Origin: Kordia zhangzhouensis
GTDB taxonomy: Bacteria > Bacteroidota > Bacteroidia > Flavobacteriales > Flavobacteriaceae
Assembly (NCBI RefSeq): GCF_001005305.1
Contig: NZ_LBMH01000009.1
Coordinates: forward strand, 1-64,000
Direction: 5' to 3'
DNA length: 64,000 bases
Position 1 is the first letter of the stretch, and the number at the start of each line of letters is the position of its first letter. A model generated the notes under the pieces. It was not told the origin of the DNA. It did no database searches and saw only the letters and a list, made by a program, of their open reading frames with translations. Of the stretch, positions 17,847 to 27,424 are shown piece by piece. A program made the position numbers and the translations under genes.

Positions 17847-18386
17847 TTATTGCTTTACTTTTATAAGTTCAAATGAATCTAGGAAACGTTTAATACTTGG
17901 GTTTTCATCGTTACTTGACAAACAAATAACTTGAGTTATAAACATAGAATTTTCTACCAAATATGCATTGATATATATAAAACCTCCTTGTATTTCTATT
18001 TTAATACTTCTTCCTGGATACCCATTGAAAGTTATTTTTTCATCAAATAATAACTTTCCTTGTACGTTGGAAACAGCACCATTTACAGCACCATTAAGAA
18101 CAGTAGCATTGTATTCATCATCAGCATCTTTAAATTGTTCTTTAGGATAATCTGAACGAATCACTGAATATACTGCATTGTCATCTCCAGAGGTTGGTGC
18201 ATGCATAATCATGTGCATATCCAATTCTCCTACTGCGGTAGATACTTTTTGTACAGTTCGTTTGGGCTCTTTTGGATAGTACGCCACAAAAGCTAAATCT
18301 TCTGCTTTGTATTTTTCCCAAGTTTGTGCATTTACTGCATTGAATGACAATAAAAATATTGCCATTAGAAATAGTGCTTTTTTCAT
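17847..18386 (-). CDS. Small exported protein, possibly PsbP-like fold
   Basis: 179 residues with a clear signal peptide (MKKALFLMAIFLLSFNAVNAQ). The mature domain runs from a segment FVAYYPKEPKRT to an end FLDSFELIKVKQ. This pattern is like small PsbP/Mog1-type domains, in which an early substrate-like strand and a final helix bracket a beta sheet; that is a weak structural guess. It is 11 bp downstream of fabG in the same orientation and 22 bp upstream of another exported protein. Confidence 0.7.
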   Translation of the reverse strand: MKKALFLMAIFLLSFNAVNAQTWEKYKAEDLAFVAYYPKEPKRTVQKVSTAVGELDMHMIMHAPTSGDDNAVYSVIRSDYPKEQFKDADDEYNATVLNGAVNGAVSNVQGKLLFDEKITFNGYPGRSIKIEIQGGFIYINAYLVENSMFITQVICLSSNDENPSIKRFLDSFELIKVKQ

Positions 18387-18397
18387 ATATATTGGTT

Positions 18398-19144
18398 TTA
18401 AGTCAACATTCCACCGTCTACGTTAAGTACTTGTCCTGTTACATATGCTGACATATCACTAGCAAGAAACACACAAACATTAGCTACATCTTCTGGAGTT
18501 CCTCCACGCTTGAGAGGAATTGCGTCTCTCCAGCTTTGCACCACATCTTCAGCCAATTTCCCTGTCATTTCAGTTTCAATGAAACCTGGAGCAATTACAT
18601 TACTACGAATGTTTCTTGATCCTAATTCTAAAGCAACCGATTTAGAAAAACCGATAATTCCAGCTTTAGAAGCAGCATAATTTGTTTGCCCAGCATTTCC
18701 TTTTACTCCGACTACTGAACTCATATTAATAATAGAACCTTTTCGTTGTTTTAACATGGCACGTTGCACAGCTTTGGTCATGTTGAAAACAGATTTTAAG
18801 TTTACTTCAATTACTTTATCAAAATCTTCTTCTGAAATGCGCATCAAAAGATTATCTTTCGTGATACCCGCATTATTAATCAACACATCGATTGAACCAA
18901 ATTCTTTCAATACATCAGCAGCAAGGTCTTGCGCCTGTTGAAAATCTGCAGCGTTACTTTGATATCCTTTTGCTTTTACGCCTAATTCATTTAATTCTTT
19001 TTCTAATTCATTTGCTGCTTCTACTGATGAACTGTAGGTAAAAGCAACATTTGCTCCATGAGCAGCAAATACTTGTGCGATTCCTTTTCCTATTCCTCTA
19101 CTCGCACCTGTTATGATGGCTGTCTTGCCTTCTAGTAATTTCAT
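18398..19144 (-). CDS. fabG: 3-oxoacyl-[acyl-carrier-protein] reductase
   Basis: This 248-residue short-chain dehydrogenase reduces 3-oxoacyl-ACP with NADPH in fatty acid elongation. The cofactor loop is TGASRGIGKGIA. NNAGITKDNLLMR is the FabG-typical NNAG region. The catalytic Ser, Tyr and Lys lie in NMSSVVG and YAASKAG, and the C-terminus GQVLNVDGGML is typical. It heads a minus-strand run of four more genes with short gaps, and a good promoter precedes it. Confidence 0.95.
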   Translation of the reverse strand: MKLLEGKTAIITGASRGIGKGIAQVFAAHGANVAFTYSSSVEAANELEKELNELGVKAKGYQSNAADFQQAQDLAADVLKEFGSIDVLINNAGITKDNLLMRISEEDFDKVIEVNLKSVFNMTKAVQRAMLKQRKGSIINMSSVVGVKGNAGQTNYAASKAGIIGFSKSVALELGSRNIRSNVIAPGFIETEMTGKLAEDVVQSWRDAIPLKRGGTPEDVANVCVFLASDMSAYVTGQVLNVDGGMLT

Positions 19145-19174
19145 ACGTAATTAATGGTTGATTTTAATTTATTT

Positions 19175-19205
19175 CAAATATAGTTAGAATAGTTAGGTTT
19201 GCAAT
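19175..19205 (-). promoter_or_regulatory. fabG promoter
   Basis: Minus strand: TATATTTG (19175-19182) matches the -7 consensus TAnnTTTG. A TTG at 19202-19204 lies exactly 19 bases upstream, the canonical Bacteroidetes -33/-7 spacing. The fabG start is 30 bp further. Confidence 0.75.
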
Positions 19206-19389
19206 AATTCGTTTTAGGAATATTCACAATATACTCAAAGGTTTTGATAATAACGAATTCACACTTTAAAGATTGCTAAGTTTTTAAAAATTCAACAAAT
19301 AAGTAATCGATTTTGTAAAAAATAGCATAAAAGTGTAACAAGATTGTCAATGTATCGTCGTATCAAGATATCATACAAAAAACAAAATC

Positions 19390-21315
19390 ATGAGAAAACT
19401 ACTGCTTTTTTCCTTAGTCTTGCTTTTTATAGCTTGCAAAGAGGAAACCAAAAAACAAACCGAAGTAGCTGAATTACAACCAGCTCCAAAAATTTCTGTA
19501 GAAGATTTTTTTAAAAATTCCGAAAAAACATCGTATCGTTTGTCGCCAAATGGAGAATACTTAGCGTATTTAGCTCCATTTAAGGATCGAATGAATATTC
19601 ACGTTCAAAAAATAGGTAGTGAAGAAGTAACTAGAGTCACAGGTGTTGAAGATCGTGATCTTTCAGGTTATTTCTGGGCCAGTGACGATCGTTTGGTGTA
19701 CATTAGAGATAAAGGAGGAAATGAAAACTTTCATCTTTTTGCGGTAAATAAAGATGGAACGAATGAAAAAGATTTGACTCCTTTTGATGGTGTTCGTTCA
19801 CAAATTATTGATGCGCTAGAAGATAATGAAGAAGAAATGATTATTGGATTGAACAAACGTATTCCTCAAGTGTTTGATCCTTATCGATTGAATATCAATA
19901 CAGGTGAGTTGACTTTATTATATGAAAACCCTGGAAATATTACAGATTGGAATACTGATCATGATGGAAAACTACGTTTGGCTTCTATGACCAATGGAGT
20001 TGATAATACGATATTGTATAGATCTTCTGAAGATGAACCTTTTAAAGAAGTTATTACGACCGATTTTAAACAAACACTATCTCCTCAATTTTTTGATTTT
20101 GACAATGGAGATATTGTGTATGCTGTTTCTAACTTAGGAAGAGACAAAGCTGCTGTGGTAAAATATAACCTTAAAGAGAATAAAGAAGTCGAAGAAATTT
20201 TTATGGACACTGAAGTTGACGTTGATGGTATTTCGTATTCTTCCAAAAGAAAAGTACCAACATTTATCAACTATACTAGAGCTAAATTGAATAGAAAGTT
20301 TTTAGACAAAGAAGCAGAAGCCCTTTTTAAAATGTTTGAAGAAAAATTAGGTGCTGATAACGAATATTATATTACTTCAAGTAATAAGAATGAAGATAAA
20401 TTTTTAGTGTACGCTGGAAACGATAAAACTAGAGGTTCGTATTATTTTTATGATGCAGCTACAAAAAACATTACACATTTAGCTGATTTAAGTCCGTGGA
20501 TTAATTCTGAACATATGGCAACAATGAAACCTATCTCCTATACTTCTAGAGATGGTTTGACTATTCATGGATATTTGACATTACCTGTTGGAGTAAAAGC
20601 TGAAAATTTACCAGTGGTTGTAAATCCGCATGGAGGTCCTTGGGCTCGTGATAATTGGGGGTTTAATCCAGAAGTTCAATTTTTGGCTAATAGAGGTTTT
20701 GCCGTATTGCAAATGAATTTTAGAGGTTCTACGGGATACGGAAAAAAATTCTGGGAAAGTTCTTTTAAAAAATGGGGACAAGAAATGCAAAACGACATCA
20801 CCGATGGTGTACAATGGTTGATTAATGAAGGGATTGCAGATAAAGATCGTATTGCAATTTACGGAGGAAGCTACGGTGGTTATGCTACACTAGCAGGAAT
20901 TACCAACACGCCTGATTTATATGCAGCAGCTGTAGATTATGTAGGCGTATCTAACCTATTTACTTTTATGGAAACTATTCCGCCATATTGGGAGCCATAC
21001 AAGAAAATGCTATATGAAATGGTAGGAGATCCAACTACAAAAGATAGTATTATGATGAAACAAAACAGTCCTGTTTTTCATGTAGATAAAATCAAAGCTG
21101 CTTTATTTGTTGCGCAAGGAGCAAATGATCCGCGTGTTGTTCAAGCTGAATCAGATCAAATGGTAGAAGCACTTCGAAATAATGGTGTAACTGTAGAATA
21201 TATGTTGAAAGAAAATGAGGGGCATGGATTTAGAAACCAAGAAAACCGCTTTGATTTTTACAATTCTATGATTGAATTTTTAAATAAAAATATGCAAACG
21301 AAAGTAAAAGGATAA
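19390..21315 (+). CDS. S9-family (prolyl oligopeptidase-type) peptidase lipoprotein
   Basis: 641 residues. A lipoprotein signal (MRKLLLFSLVLLFIACKE) places it in the envelope. The N-terminal half is a beta-propeller (SPNGEYLAYLAPF and similar blades). The C-terminal alpha/beta hydrolase domain has the nucleophile Ser494 in YGGSYGGYATLAG. The acid lies in GANDPRV and the His in NEGHGFRN. Such enzymes cleave peptides, often after dipeptides or prolyl residues. It is transcribed alone, divergently from fabG, with a terminator after it. Confidence 0.92.
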   Translation: MRKLLLFSLVLLFIACKEETKKQTEVAELQPAPKISVEDFFKNSEKTSYRLSPNGEYLAYLAPFKDRMNIHVQKIGSEEVTRVTGVEDRDLSGYFWASDDRLVYIRDKGGNENFHLFAVNKDGTNEKDLTPFDGVRSQIIDALEDNEEEMIIGLNKRIPQVFDPYRLNINTGELTLLYENPGNITDWNTDHDGKLRLASMTNGVDNTILYRSSEDEPFKEVITTDFKQTLSPQFFDFDNGDIVYAVSNLGRDKAAVVKYNLKENKEVEEIFMDTEVDVDGISYSSKRKVPTFINYTRAKLNRKFLDKEAEALFKMFEEKLGADNEYYITSSNKNEDKFLVYAGNDKTRGSYYFYDAATKNITHLADLSPWINSEHMATMKPISYTSRDGLTIHGYLTLPVGVKAENLPVVVNPHGGPWARDNWGFNPEVQFLANRGFAVLQMNFRGSTGYGKKFWESSFKKWGQEMQNDITDGVQWLINEGIADKDRIAIYGGSYGGYATLAGITNTPDLYAAAVDYVGVSNLFTFMETIPPYWEPYKKMLYEMVGDPTTKDSIMMKQNSPVFHVDKIKAALFVAQGANDPRVVQAESDQMVEALRNNGVTVEYMLKENEGHGFRNQENRFDFYNSMIEFLNKNMQTKVKG

Positions 21316-21349
21316 TATTAATCGTTACTCTTTAGCATATATAACAAAA

Positions 21350-21377
21350 AAAAAGCACTTCTTTCGAAGTGCTTTTT
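21350..21377. terminator. Bidirectional hairpin terminator
   Basis: A 12-bp stem aaaaagcacttc / gaagtgcttttt with loop tttc, between the convergent S9 and M16 peptidase genes and flanked by A and T runs on either side. Confidence 0.88.
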
Positions 21378-21390
21378 TAGTATTAAACTT

Positions 21391-24363
21391 TTATTGTTTG
21401 ATTTCTTGAGCTTTTTCATAATTGAATAGATAATCAATATCCATTTCTTGAATTTTACCCAATTTCGACAACGCTTGCATGTCAACATCTTTTTTGTTTC
21501 CAATCACCATTACATTGTACTGTTCTCCTTTAATATTTTCATTGAAGAATTTCTTTAGGTCTTCTATCGTCATATTTTTGATAGCTTCATACATTTCTTC
21601 TCTGTGATCTTTGTCAATTCCTAATTTTTGGAGTCGCTCATACGTCCAAAAGATGTTAGATTTTGTAATACGTTGTGCTGCCAATTTCTTCAGTGTAGCT
21701 TCTTTAGCTGCATTAAATTGGTCTTCAGCTTCTGGCATATTATTCATCAACTCCATCATCGCATCAACTGCTTGTGGCATTTTATTAGCTTGTGTTCCTA
21801 TATACGCCATAACGTAGTTAGAGTCATCTTTGTCAGAAGCTTCCGCGTAATACGAATATGCAGAATACGCCAACGATTTTGATTCTCTAATCTCTTGAAA
21901 CACAATCGACGATAATCCTGCTCCGAAATATGTATTAAATAGTGTTGAAGCGGCCATGTTTTCTGGTTTAAATGGATTTCCTTTTGCCAAGAATAACATT
22001 TCTGCTTGTACCATATCATAATCTACAAAGTATACATTTCCTCCAGTTTCTAATTCAACATACTCAGTAGCTGCTGGATAATCATTTAATTCACTAGCTA
22101 CTTTATGGTGTTCATTCAACGCTGCAACTGCCGCATCCACGTCTTTACCATAATAAAAAATGCGTTGATCAAAGTTTTTTAAGTCTTTTACAAGATCAAC
22201 CAATTCTTGAGGATTCATATTTTTCAATTCCTCATTATTATAGATGTTACGCAAACGAGAATTTTCACCATATTTCCCATAACTCATTAATCCACTTTGC
22301 AAAATACTTCCTTTACGAGTTTTATTGTCTTGTCTACCCTTGATAATTTGCGCAACATATTTATCGTACGCTTCTTGGTTTGGCACCGCATTATTCCATA
22401 AGTGTGATAGCAATTTTAGTCCTTCGGCTAAGTTTTCCTTCAATCCATTTAATCCTACATACGACTTTTCAGCACCTGTATTTACGTAATAGCTGATTCC
22501 GAGTTTATAAAACTCCTTTTTAAGCGCTTCTGGAGAATATGTATCCGTACCTAAGTATTCCATATAACCAACTCCAAGATCTAACTTTTTGTTGTGATCG
22601 CTTCCCATATCAAAAATGATGTTCAAATCAAATAAATCATTTTGCTCATTTTCAATGTATGAAACCTTGATGCCATTTGCCATTTCAGTTTCTTTGATTG
22701 CTGTTTTGAAATCTACATATTTTGGCTGCAACGACGTTGCCTCAATAGCATTGAATTCTTTCATATAAGTAGAACTCTTATCTCTATTAAGGTTTACAGG
22801 TGTAATTCCTGGGTTTTCAACTTTTACAATAGAAGTATCTTCTCCTTTACGCTTATAAGTTACCACGTAATTGTCTTGATAAAATTCATTAGCAAAAGCA
22901 ACCAATTCTTCTTTTGTAATTTTTCTTAATTCGTCTAAAAATTTTACTTTTTTAGCCCAATCTTCATGATGAATAAACGCATTGTAATATGCCGAAGCCA
23001 ATGCTGTGCTGTTTTCATATTGTTGCGTTTGACTTAGTTTTAAATCATTTACAACTGCATCAATCATCCAATCTTCAAATTCTCCTTTTTTTAGTTTTTC
23101 AATTTGTTCAAGAATCAGGTTTTTTACTTCATCTAAACTTTGCCCAGCTTTTGGATAACCTGAAAAACGATGATATCCATAGTCATTCAAGAATGTTGGA
23201 GAACAACCTGCGTATTGAACAGCTTGTTGCTGATTTAAATTCAAATCAATCAAACCTGCGTTTCCGTTTGCTAAAATCATATCTGCCAACATCACAAATT
23301 TTTCATCTTTTGAATCTACACCGTCAGCGCGAAACGCAATTGATACATTTTCTGCCGTTGGACCAAATACTTCTTTAATTACAGGAGATTTGATAGGCTC
23401 TTCTTTTGGTAATGTAGGATGTGTTACTTCTTTTTTCTCTAAATTCCCGAATGTATTTGCTACTTTTTGAATTGTTTCTTCAAAATCAATATCACCCACT
23501 AAAACCATTGCCATATTATTTGGAACATAATATTTGTTAAAGTAGTTGTGAATTGCTACCATGGAAGGATTTTTTAAATGCTCTCCTGTACCAATAGTTG
23601 TTTGTTGTCCATACGGATGATTTGGAAATAAACCATCTAGCATTGCCGCATAGCTTTTTCTACCATCATTATCTTGTCCTCTATTGAATTCTTCAAAAAC
23701 AGCTTCCAATTCGGTGTGAAACAAACGTAATACTAGTTGACTGAAACGTTCGCTTTCTAGTTTTAGCCATTTATCTAATTCATTTGCAGGAATTTTATTC
23801 TTGTATACCGTTTCTTCAAACCAAGTATGTGCATTTGTCCCTGTTGCTCCAAGAGAGCTTGTCATTTTATCATATTCGTTTGCGACACTATAGTTTGAAG
23901 CTTCCAGAGAGATTTCATCTATTTTTTTATAAAGTTCCTTCTTTTTTTCAGGATCAGCTGTTTCTTTATGTTGCTCGTATAGATCAGAAATTTGTTGAAG
24001 ATATACTTTCTCCTTTTCCCAATCTAAAGTACCGATTTCGTCAGTACCCTTAAATACCATATGTTCAAGATAGTGTGCCAATCCTGTAGATTCTTTAGGA
24101 TCGTAGTTAGAACCAGCGCGTACAGCAATGTACGTTTGTATTTTTGGTTCGTCATCATTTTTACTCAAATACACTTTAAGACCATTATCAAGTGTGTACA
24201 GGCGTAATCCTGTAGGATCATTCGATACTGTTTCATACGTGAAGCCTTTTGCGTCTGTATGTTTTTCAACCGTTACAGCAGACGAATCGGCACCTTTTTT
24301 TTCTTTACAGCTTAAAACCGTGAACGTAAGCACGATAAGCAAGAGAATATTAATTCTTTTCAT
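21391..24363 (-). CDS. M16-family zinc metallopeptidase lipoprotein
   Basis: 990 residues. A lipoprotein signal (MKRINILLLIVLTFTVLSCKEK) precedes two tandem M16 units of about 450 residues. The first carries the inverted zinc site HxxEH in LAHYLEHMVFKG, with the downstream Glu in LEAVFEEFNRG. The second unit lacks that motif, as expected for the inactive half of the clamshell. It is probably anchored in the envelope and degrades peptides. The S9 lipoprotein peptidase faces it across a shared terminator; the pairing may be functional or incidental. Confidence 0.93.
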   Translation of the reverse strand: MKRINILLLIVLTFTVLSCKEKKGADSSAVTVEKHTDAKGFTYETVSNDPTGLRLYTLDNGLKVYLSKNDDEPKIQTYIAVRAGSNYDPKESTGLAHYLEHMVFKGTDEIGTLDWEKEKVYLQQISDLYEQHKETADPEKKKELYKKIDEISLEASNYSVANEYDKMTSSLGATGTNAHTWFEETVYKNKIPANELDKWLKLESERFSQLVLRLFHTELEAVFEEFNRGQDNDGRKSYAAMLDGLFPNHPYGQQTTIGTGEHLKNPSMVAIHNYFNKYYVPNNMAMVLVGDIDFEETIQKVANTFGNLEKKEVTHPTLPKEEPIKSPVIKEVFGPTAENVSIAFRADGVDSKDEKFVMLADMILANGNAGLIDLNLNQQQAVQYAGCSPTFLNDYGYHRFSGYPKAGQSLDEVKNLILEQIEKLKKGEFEDWMIDAVVNDLKLSQTQQYENSTALASAYYNAFIHHEDWAKKVKFLDELRKITKEELVAFANEFYQDNYVVTYKRKGEDTSIVKVENPGITPVNLNRDKSSTYMKEFNAIEATSLQPKYVDFKTAIKETEMANGIKVSYIENEQNDLFDLNIIFDMGSDHNKKLDLGVGYMEYLGTDTYSPEALKKEFYKLGISYYVNTGAEKSYVGLNGLKENLAEGLKLLSHLWNNAVPNQEAYDKYVAQIIKGRQDNKTRKGSILQSGLMSYGKYGENSRLRNIYNNEELKNMNPQELVDLVKDLKNFDQRIFYYGKDVDAAVAALNEHHKVASELNDYPAATEYVELETGGNVYFVDYDMVQAEMLFLAKGNPFKPENMAASTLFNTYFGAGLSSIVFQEIRESKSLAYSAYSYYAEASDKDDSNYVMAYIGTQANKMPQAVDAMMELMNNMPEAEDQFNAAKEATLKKLAAQRITKSNIFWTYERLQKLGIDKDHREEMYEAIKNMTIEDLKKFFNENIKGEQYNVMVIGNKKDVDMQALSKLGKIQEMDIDYLFNYEKAQEIKQ

Positions 24364-24551
24364 TTAGATTTTTTGATTAATTAACTATAGTTTATCAACG
24401 CTAAAAATATAATTATTATATACTATTTTATAATTATTTTCATTTTTAACGTTTTATTTCTGTATAATACACAATTTTAAAGTATAAATGTTACATATTT
24501 TATTTTTTGCAATGGTATTGTGATTTTTAAGAATGATTCATTTACAATAAA

Positions 24552-24582
24552 AAAAGCGAACCACAAATTGTCGTCCGCTTTT
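24552..24582 (-). terminator. Orphan hairpin terminator
   Basis: A 10-bp stem (aaaagcgaac / gtccgctttt, one G-U pair on the minus-strand RNA) followed on the minus strand by a T run. No gene ends here; sucD has its own terminator 270 bp earlier. Confidence 0.65.
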
Positions 24583-24827
24583 ACACTTTTTTTCACGATT
24601 CAGTGACAATAAACATCTATTAACCTAAGACTATGTTTGATTTTTTTATTCAAATCGCGTACCGATTATTGTCTCTTGTATCGATGATTTGTTTATTATG
24701 GTTATTCTGTTTTCAAAACTAGAGATTAATTGTTTCCTTTAAAACAGATAGTGCTTCATTTTTATAAATTATAAGTGCTAAATCAACCATGTACTTTATT
24801 TATTTTAAACGCATTAGCTCATAAAAA

Positions 24828-24855
24828 AAGCGCATTATTTTAAAATAATGCGCTT
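24828..24855 (-). terminator. sucD terminator
   Basis: A perfect palindrome with 14-base arms (aagcgcattatttt / aaaataatgcgctt), 25 bp after the sucD stop, followed by a T run on the minus strand. Confidence 0.88.
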
Positions 24856-24880
24856 CTATTTTTATATAAAAACGGAATGT

Positions 24881-25753
24881 TTATGCAGTCACTTCCGCTA
24901 CTTTTTTACCAATTTCAGCAGGTGAATCTACTACGTGAATTCCACATTCGCGCATAATTCTTTTCTTCGCTTCAGCAGTATCATCAGCTCCTCCAACAAT
25001 TGCTCCAGCATGTCCCATTGTTCTACCTTTTGGAGCAGTTTCTCCTGCAATAAAACCAACTACTGGTTTTTTACTTCCACTTTTTTTGTACCACTTCGCA
25101 GCATCAGCTTCTAATTGACCTCCAATTTCACCAATCATAACCACACATTCTGTTTCGTCATCATTAATCAATAATTCAACAGCTTCTTTGGTTGTTGTTC
25201 CAATGATTGGATCTCCTCCAATTCCAATTGCAGTTGTGATTCCTAATCCTTGTTTTACCACTTGATCTGCAGCTTCATAAGTTAATGTTCCTGATTTAGA
25301 AACAATTCCTACTTTTCCTTTTTTGAAAACAAATCCAGGCATGATTCCAACTTTTGCTTCTTCAGGAGTAATTACTCCAGGGCAGTTAGGACCTACTAAA
25401 CGACAATCTTTATTTGCGATGTAAGCAGCTACTTTAGTCATATCAGCTACAGGAATTCCTTCCGTAATGGTGATGATAACTTTAATTCCTGCATCAGCAG
25501 CTTCCATAATAGCATCAGCAGCAAATGCTGGCGGAACGAAAATAATGGTAGTATCAGCTCCTACTTTTTCAACAGCTTCAGAAACTGTGTTAAAAACGGG
25601 CTTGTCTAAGTGAGTTTGTCCTCCTTTTCCTGGAGTTACTCCACCAACTACATTGGTTCCGTATTCTATCATTTGACCTGCATGGAAAGTTCCTTCACTT
25701 CCTGTAAATCCTTGAACAATTATTTTTGAATCTTTGTTTACTAAAACGCTCAT
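24881..25753 (-). CDS. sucD: Succinyl-CoA ligase (ADP-forming), alpha subunit
   Basis: The TCA-cycle enzyme subunit that carries the phosphohistidine. I start at MSVLVNKDSK (25753), giving the usual 290 residues; the longer frame adds nine residues unlike the family. The CoA-binding Rossmann part shows GFTGSEGTFHAGQ and PGKGG. The ligase part has the active-site His in GRTMGHAGAIVGG. sucC is not in the window, so the two subunits are unlinked at least locally. A -7 element lies 25 bp upstream. Confidence 0.96.
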   Translation of the reverse strand: MSVLVNKDSKIIVQGFTGSEGTFHAGQMIEYGTNVVGGVTPGKGGQTHLDKPVFNTVSEAVEKVGADTTIIFVPPAFAADAIMEAADAGIKVIITITEGIPVADMTKVAAYIANKDCRLVGPNCPGVITPEEAKVGIMPGFVFKKGKVGIVSKSGTLTYEAADQVVKQGLGITTAIGIGGDPIIGTTTKEAVELLINDDETECVVMIGEIGGQLEADAAKWYKKSGSKKPVVGFIAGETAPKGRTMGHAGAIVGGADDTAEAKKRIMRECGIHVVDSPAEIGKKVAEVTA

Positions 25754-25777
25754 TGTGTTTTCTATTTTTTGGCTGAA

Positions 25778-25785
25778 CAAAAATA
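25778..25785 (-). promoter_or_regulatory. sucD promoter -7 element
   Basis: The minus strand reads TATTTTTG, an exact TAnnTTTG match, 25 bp before the chosen sucD start. No good -33 TTTG is seen at the ideal spacing. Confidence 0.5.
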
Positions 25786-25852
25786 GTTTTTTTATAGTAT
25801 TTGTAAAGTATTTTTAGGAATTATCTACAAATACTTTTTTGATGAAAACTAT

Positions 25853-26794
25853 TTACTCTTCTAATTTTTCTATTTTTTTTATTAATTCTGGAATTTGACG
25901 AATAGAGGCAATCTCTTTGTATTTTTTTCTAAAGTCATCAGCAGGTGTTCCGAAATAGTTTTTACCGCCTTCTAAACTTTTACTAACTCCTGATTGTGCC
26001 GAAATAACCGACTTTGCTCCTATTGTAATTCCGCTTGTAATTCCTACTTGTCCCCAAATTGTAACTTCATCTTCGATGACTACACATCCTGCAATTCCAG
26101 TTTGAGAAGCTATTAAACATTTTTTACCAATTACAGTATCGTGTCCCACGTGTACTTGATTGTCTATTTTCGTGCCTACCTTGATTGTAGTATCTCCTGT
26201 AACACCTTTGTCTATTGTACACAACGCTCCTAAATCTACATAATCTTCAATGACAACTCTTCCGCCAGAGCGTAGTTTATCAAAGCCTTCTGGTCGTTTT
26301 TTATAATAAAACGCATCAGCTCCTAATACTGTTCCGGAATGGATTGTAACATTATTACCAATCACAGCATTGTCATAAATACTTACATTGGCATGAATTA
26401 TACAATCATTTCCAATGGTAACATTGTTACCAATAAAGCAATTTGGTTGAATGACAGTACGTTCTCCAATTTGTGCTGTTGGCGCAATAGCAGCACTTGC
26501 ACTGATAAAAGGTCTGAAATGATCAGTTAGTTTATTAAAATCTCTAAATGGATCCTCAGAAATTAATAGTGCTTTTCCTTCAGGGCAAGCTACTTCTTTA
26601 TTGATCAACACAATCGTAGCTTTTGACTCTAACGCTTTGTCATAATATTTAGGGTGATCAACAAATACAATATCTCCTTCTTCAACCACATGAATTTCGT
26701 TCATGCCTTGTACCGGAAATGTTTCTTCTCCCACAAAAGAAGTATCGATGATTGTTGCGATTTCTTTTAGTGTATATATTCTAGGAAATTTCAT
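25853..26794 (-). CDS. LpxD-like left-handed beta-helix acyltransferase (paralogue)
   Basis: 313 residues from the ATG at 26794 (MKFPRIYTLKEIATII). The N-terminal domain resembles the LpxD uridine-binding domain (VEEGDIVFVDHPKYYDKAL). A hexapeptide-repeat helix follows (VIGNNVTIHSGTVLGADAF, VGHDTVIGKKCLIASQTGIAG), with the His positions typical of LpxD. It is clearly related to, but distinct from, the lpxD at 29691-30719. It is separated from efp by a terminator, so it is probably its own transcript. It may be a second LpxD with different acyl specificity or act on another sugar nucleotide; the sequence does not decide this. Confidence 0.85.
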   Translation of the reverse strand: MKFPRIYTLKEIATIIDTSFVGEETFPVQGMNEIHVVEEGDIVFVDHPKYYDKALESKATIVLINKEVACPEGKALLISEDPFRDFNKLTDHFRPFISASAAIAPTAQIGERTVIQPNCFIGNNVTIGNDCIIHANVSIYDNAVIGNNVTIHSGTVLGADAFYYKKRPEGFDKLRSGGRVVIEDYVDLGALCTIDKGVTGDTTIKVGTKIDNQVHVGHDTVIGKKCLIASQTGIAGCVVIEDEVTIWGQVGITSGITIGAKSVISAQSGVSKSLEGGKNYFGTPADDFRKKYKEIASIRQIPELIKKIEKLEE

Positions 26795-26814
26795 ATATGT
26801 GGTAAATATCAAAA

Positions 26815-26840
26815 AAAGCGCAATGTAATCATTGCGCTTT
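26815..26840 (-). terminator. Terminator after efp
   Basis: An 11-bp perfect stem aaagcgcaatg / cattgcgcttt with loop taat, followed by seven T residues on the minus strand. It lies 9 bp after the efp stop and closes the lpx-efp operon. Confidence 0.9.
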
Positions 26841-26848
26841 AGAATATG

Positions 26849-27415
26849 TTAGTCTTTCATTCGTTCCATATAGGAACCTTTTTCAGTTTCAATTTTTATC
26901 TTATCGCCTTCATTAATAAATAAAGGAACGTTAACACGTGCGCCTGTTTCAACCGTAGCAGGTTTTGTTGCATTGGTAGCTGTATTTCCTTTTACTCCTG
27001 GTTCAGTATGTGTTACTTCTAAAATAACACTAGCAGGCATATCTACAGATAATGGCATATTATCTTCTGAGTTGATTAATACTGTCACCACTTCACCTTC
27101 TTTTAATAAGTCTGGTGCATCTAGAGCAGATTCTTGTAATCTAATCTGTGTATAATCTTCAGTGTTCATAAAATGATATGCCTCGGTATCTTTATATAAG
27201 TACTGAAATTTATGAGTTTCTACACGAACATCGTCGATTTTATGTCCTGCCGAAAACGTATTATCTATTACTTTTCCTGTAGTTACACTTTTTAATTTGG
27301 TACGCACAAACGCAGGTCCTTTTCCTGGTTTTACGTGTAAAAATTCTACGATTTTAAAAATATCATGATTGTAGCGAATGCACAATCCTTTTCTAATATC
27401 TGAAGTCGTTGCCAT
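26849..27415 (-). CDS. efp: Translation elongation factor P
   Basis: 188 residues; EF-P relieves ribosome stalling at polyproline. It has the KOW-like N-terminal domain with the modified-lysine loop in HVKPGKGPAFVRTKLK. Two OB-type domains follow, ending in GDKIKIETEKGSYMERMKD. It is the last gene of the lpx operon, 9 bp after lpxA, a common arrangement in Bacteroidetes. No modification enzyme (EpmA or EarP) is in the window. Confidence 0.97.
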   Translation of the reverse strand: MATTSDIRKGLCIRYNHDIFKIVEFLHVKPGKGPAFVRTKLKSVTTGKVIDNTFSAGHKIDDVRVETHKFQYLYKDTEAYHFMNTEDYTQIRLQESALDAPDLLKEGEVVTVLINSEDNMPLSVDMPASVILEVTHTEPGVKGNTATNATKPATVETGARVNVPLFINEGDKIKIETEKGSYMERMKD

Positions 27416-27424
27416 GTTATAGTA

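Larger units (their letters stand above)
24364..24880. other. 517-bp intergenic region with two terminators and no confident gene
   Basis: The region lies between the start of the M16 gene and the end of sucD. It holds the sucD terminator (24828-24855) and a second minus-strand hairpin (24552-24582). Between them are two very short ORFs: a hydrophobic 29-codon one on the plus strand (24633-24722) and a 23-codon one on the minus strand. Neither has supporting features. A small RNA transcribed on the minus strand and ending at the second hairpin is possible but unproven. Confidence 0.5.

Noticed and set aside
24633-24722. 29-codon hydrophobic ORF
   Set aside because: No conserved context, no recognisable start signal and an antisense terminator nearby; mentioned only within the intergenic note.
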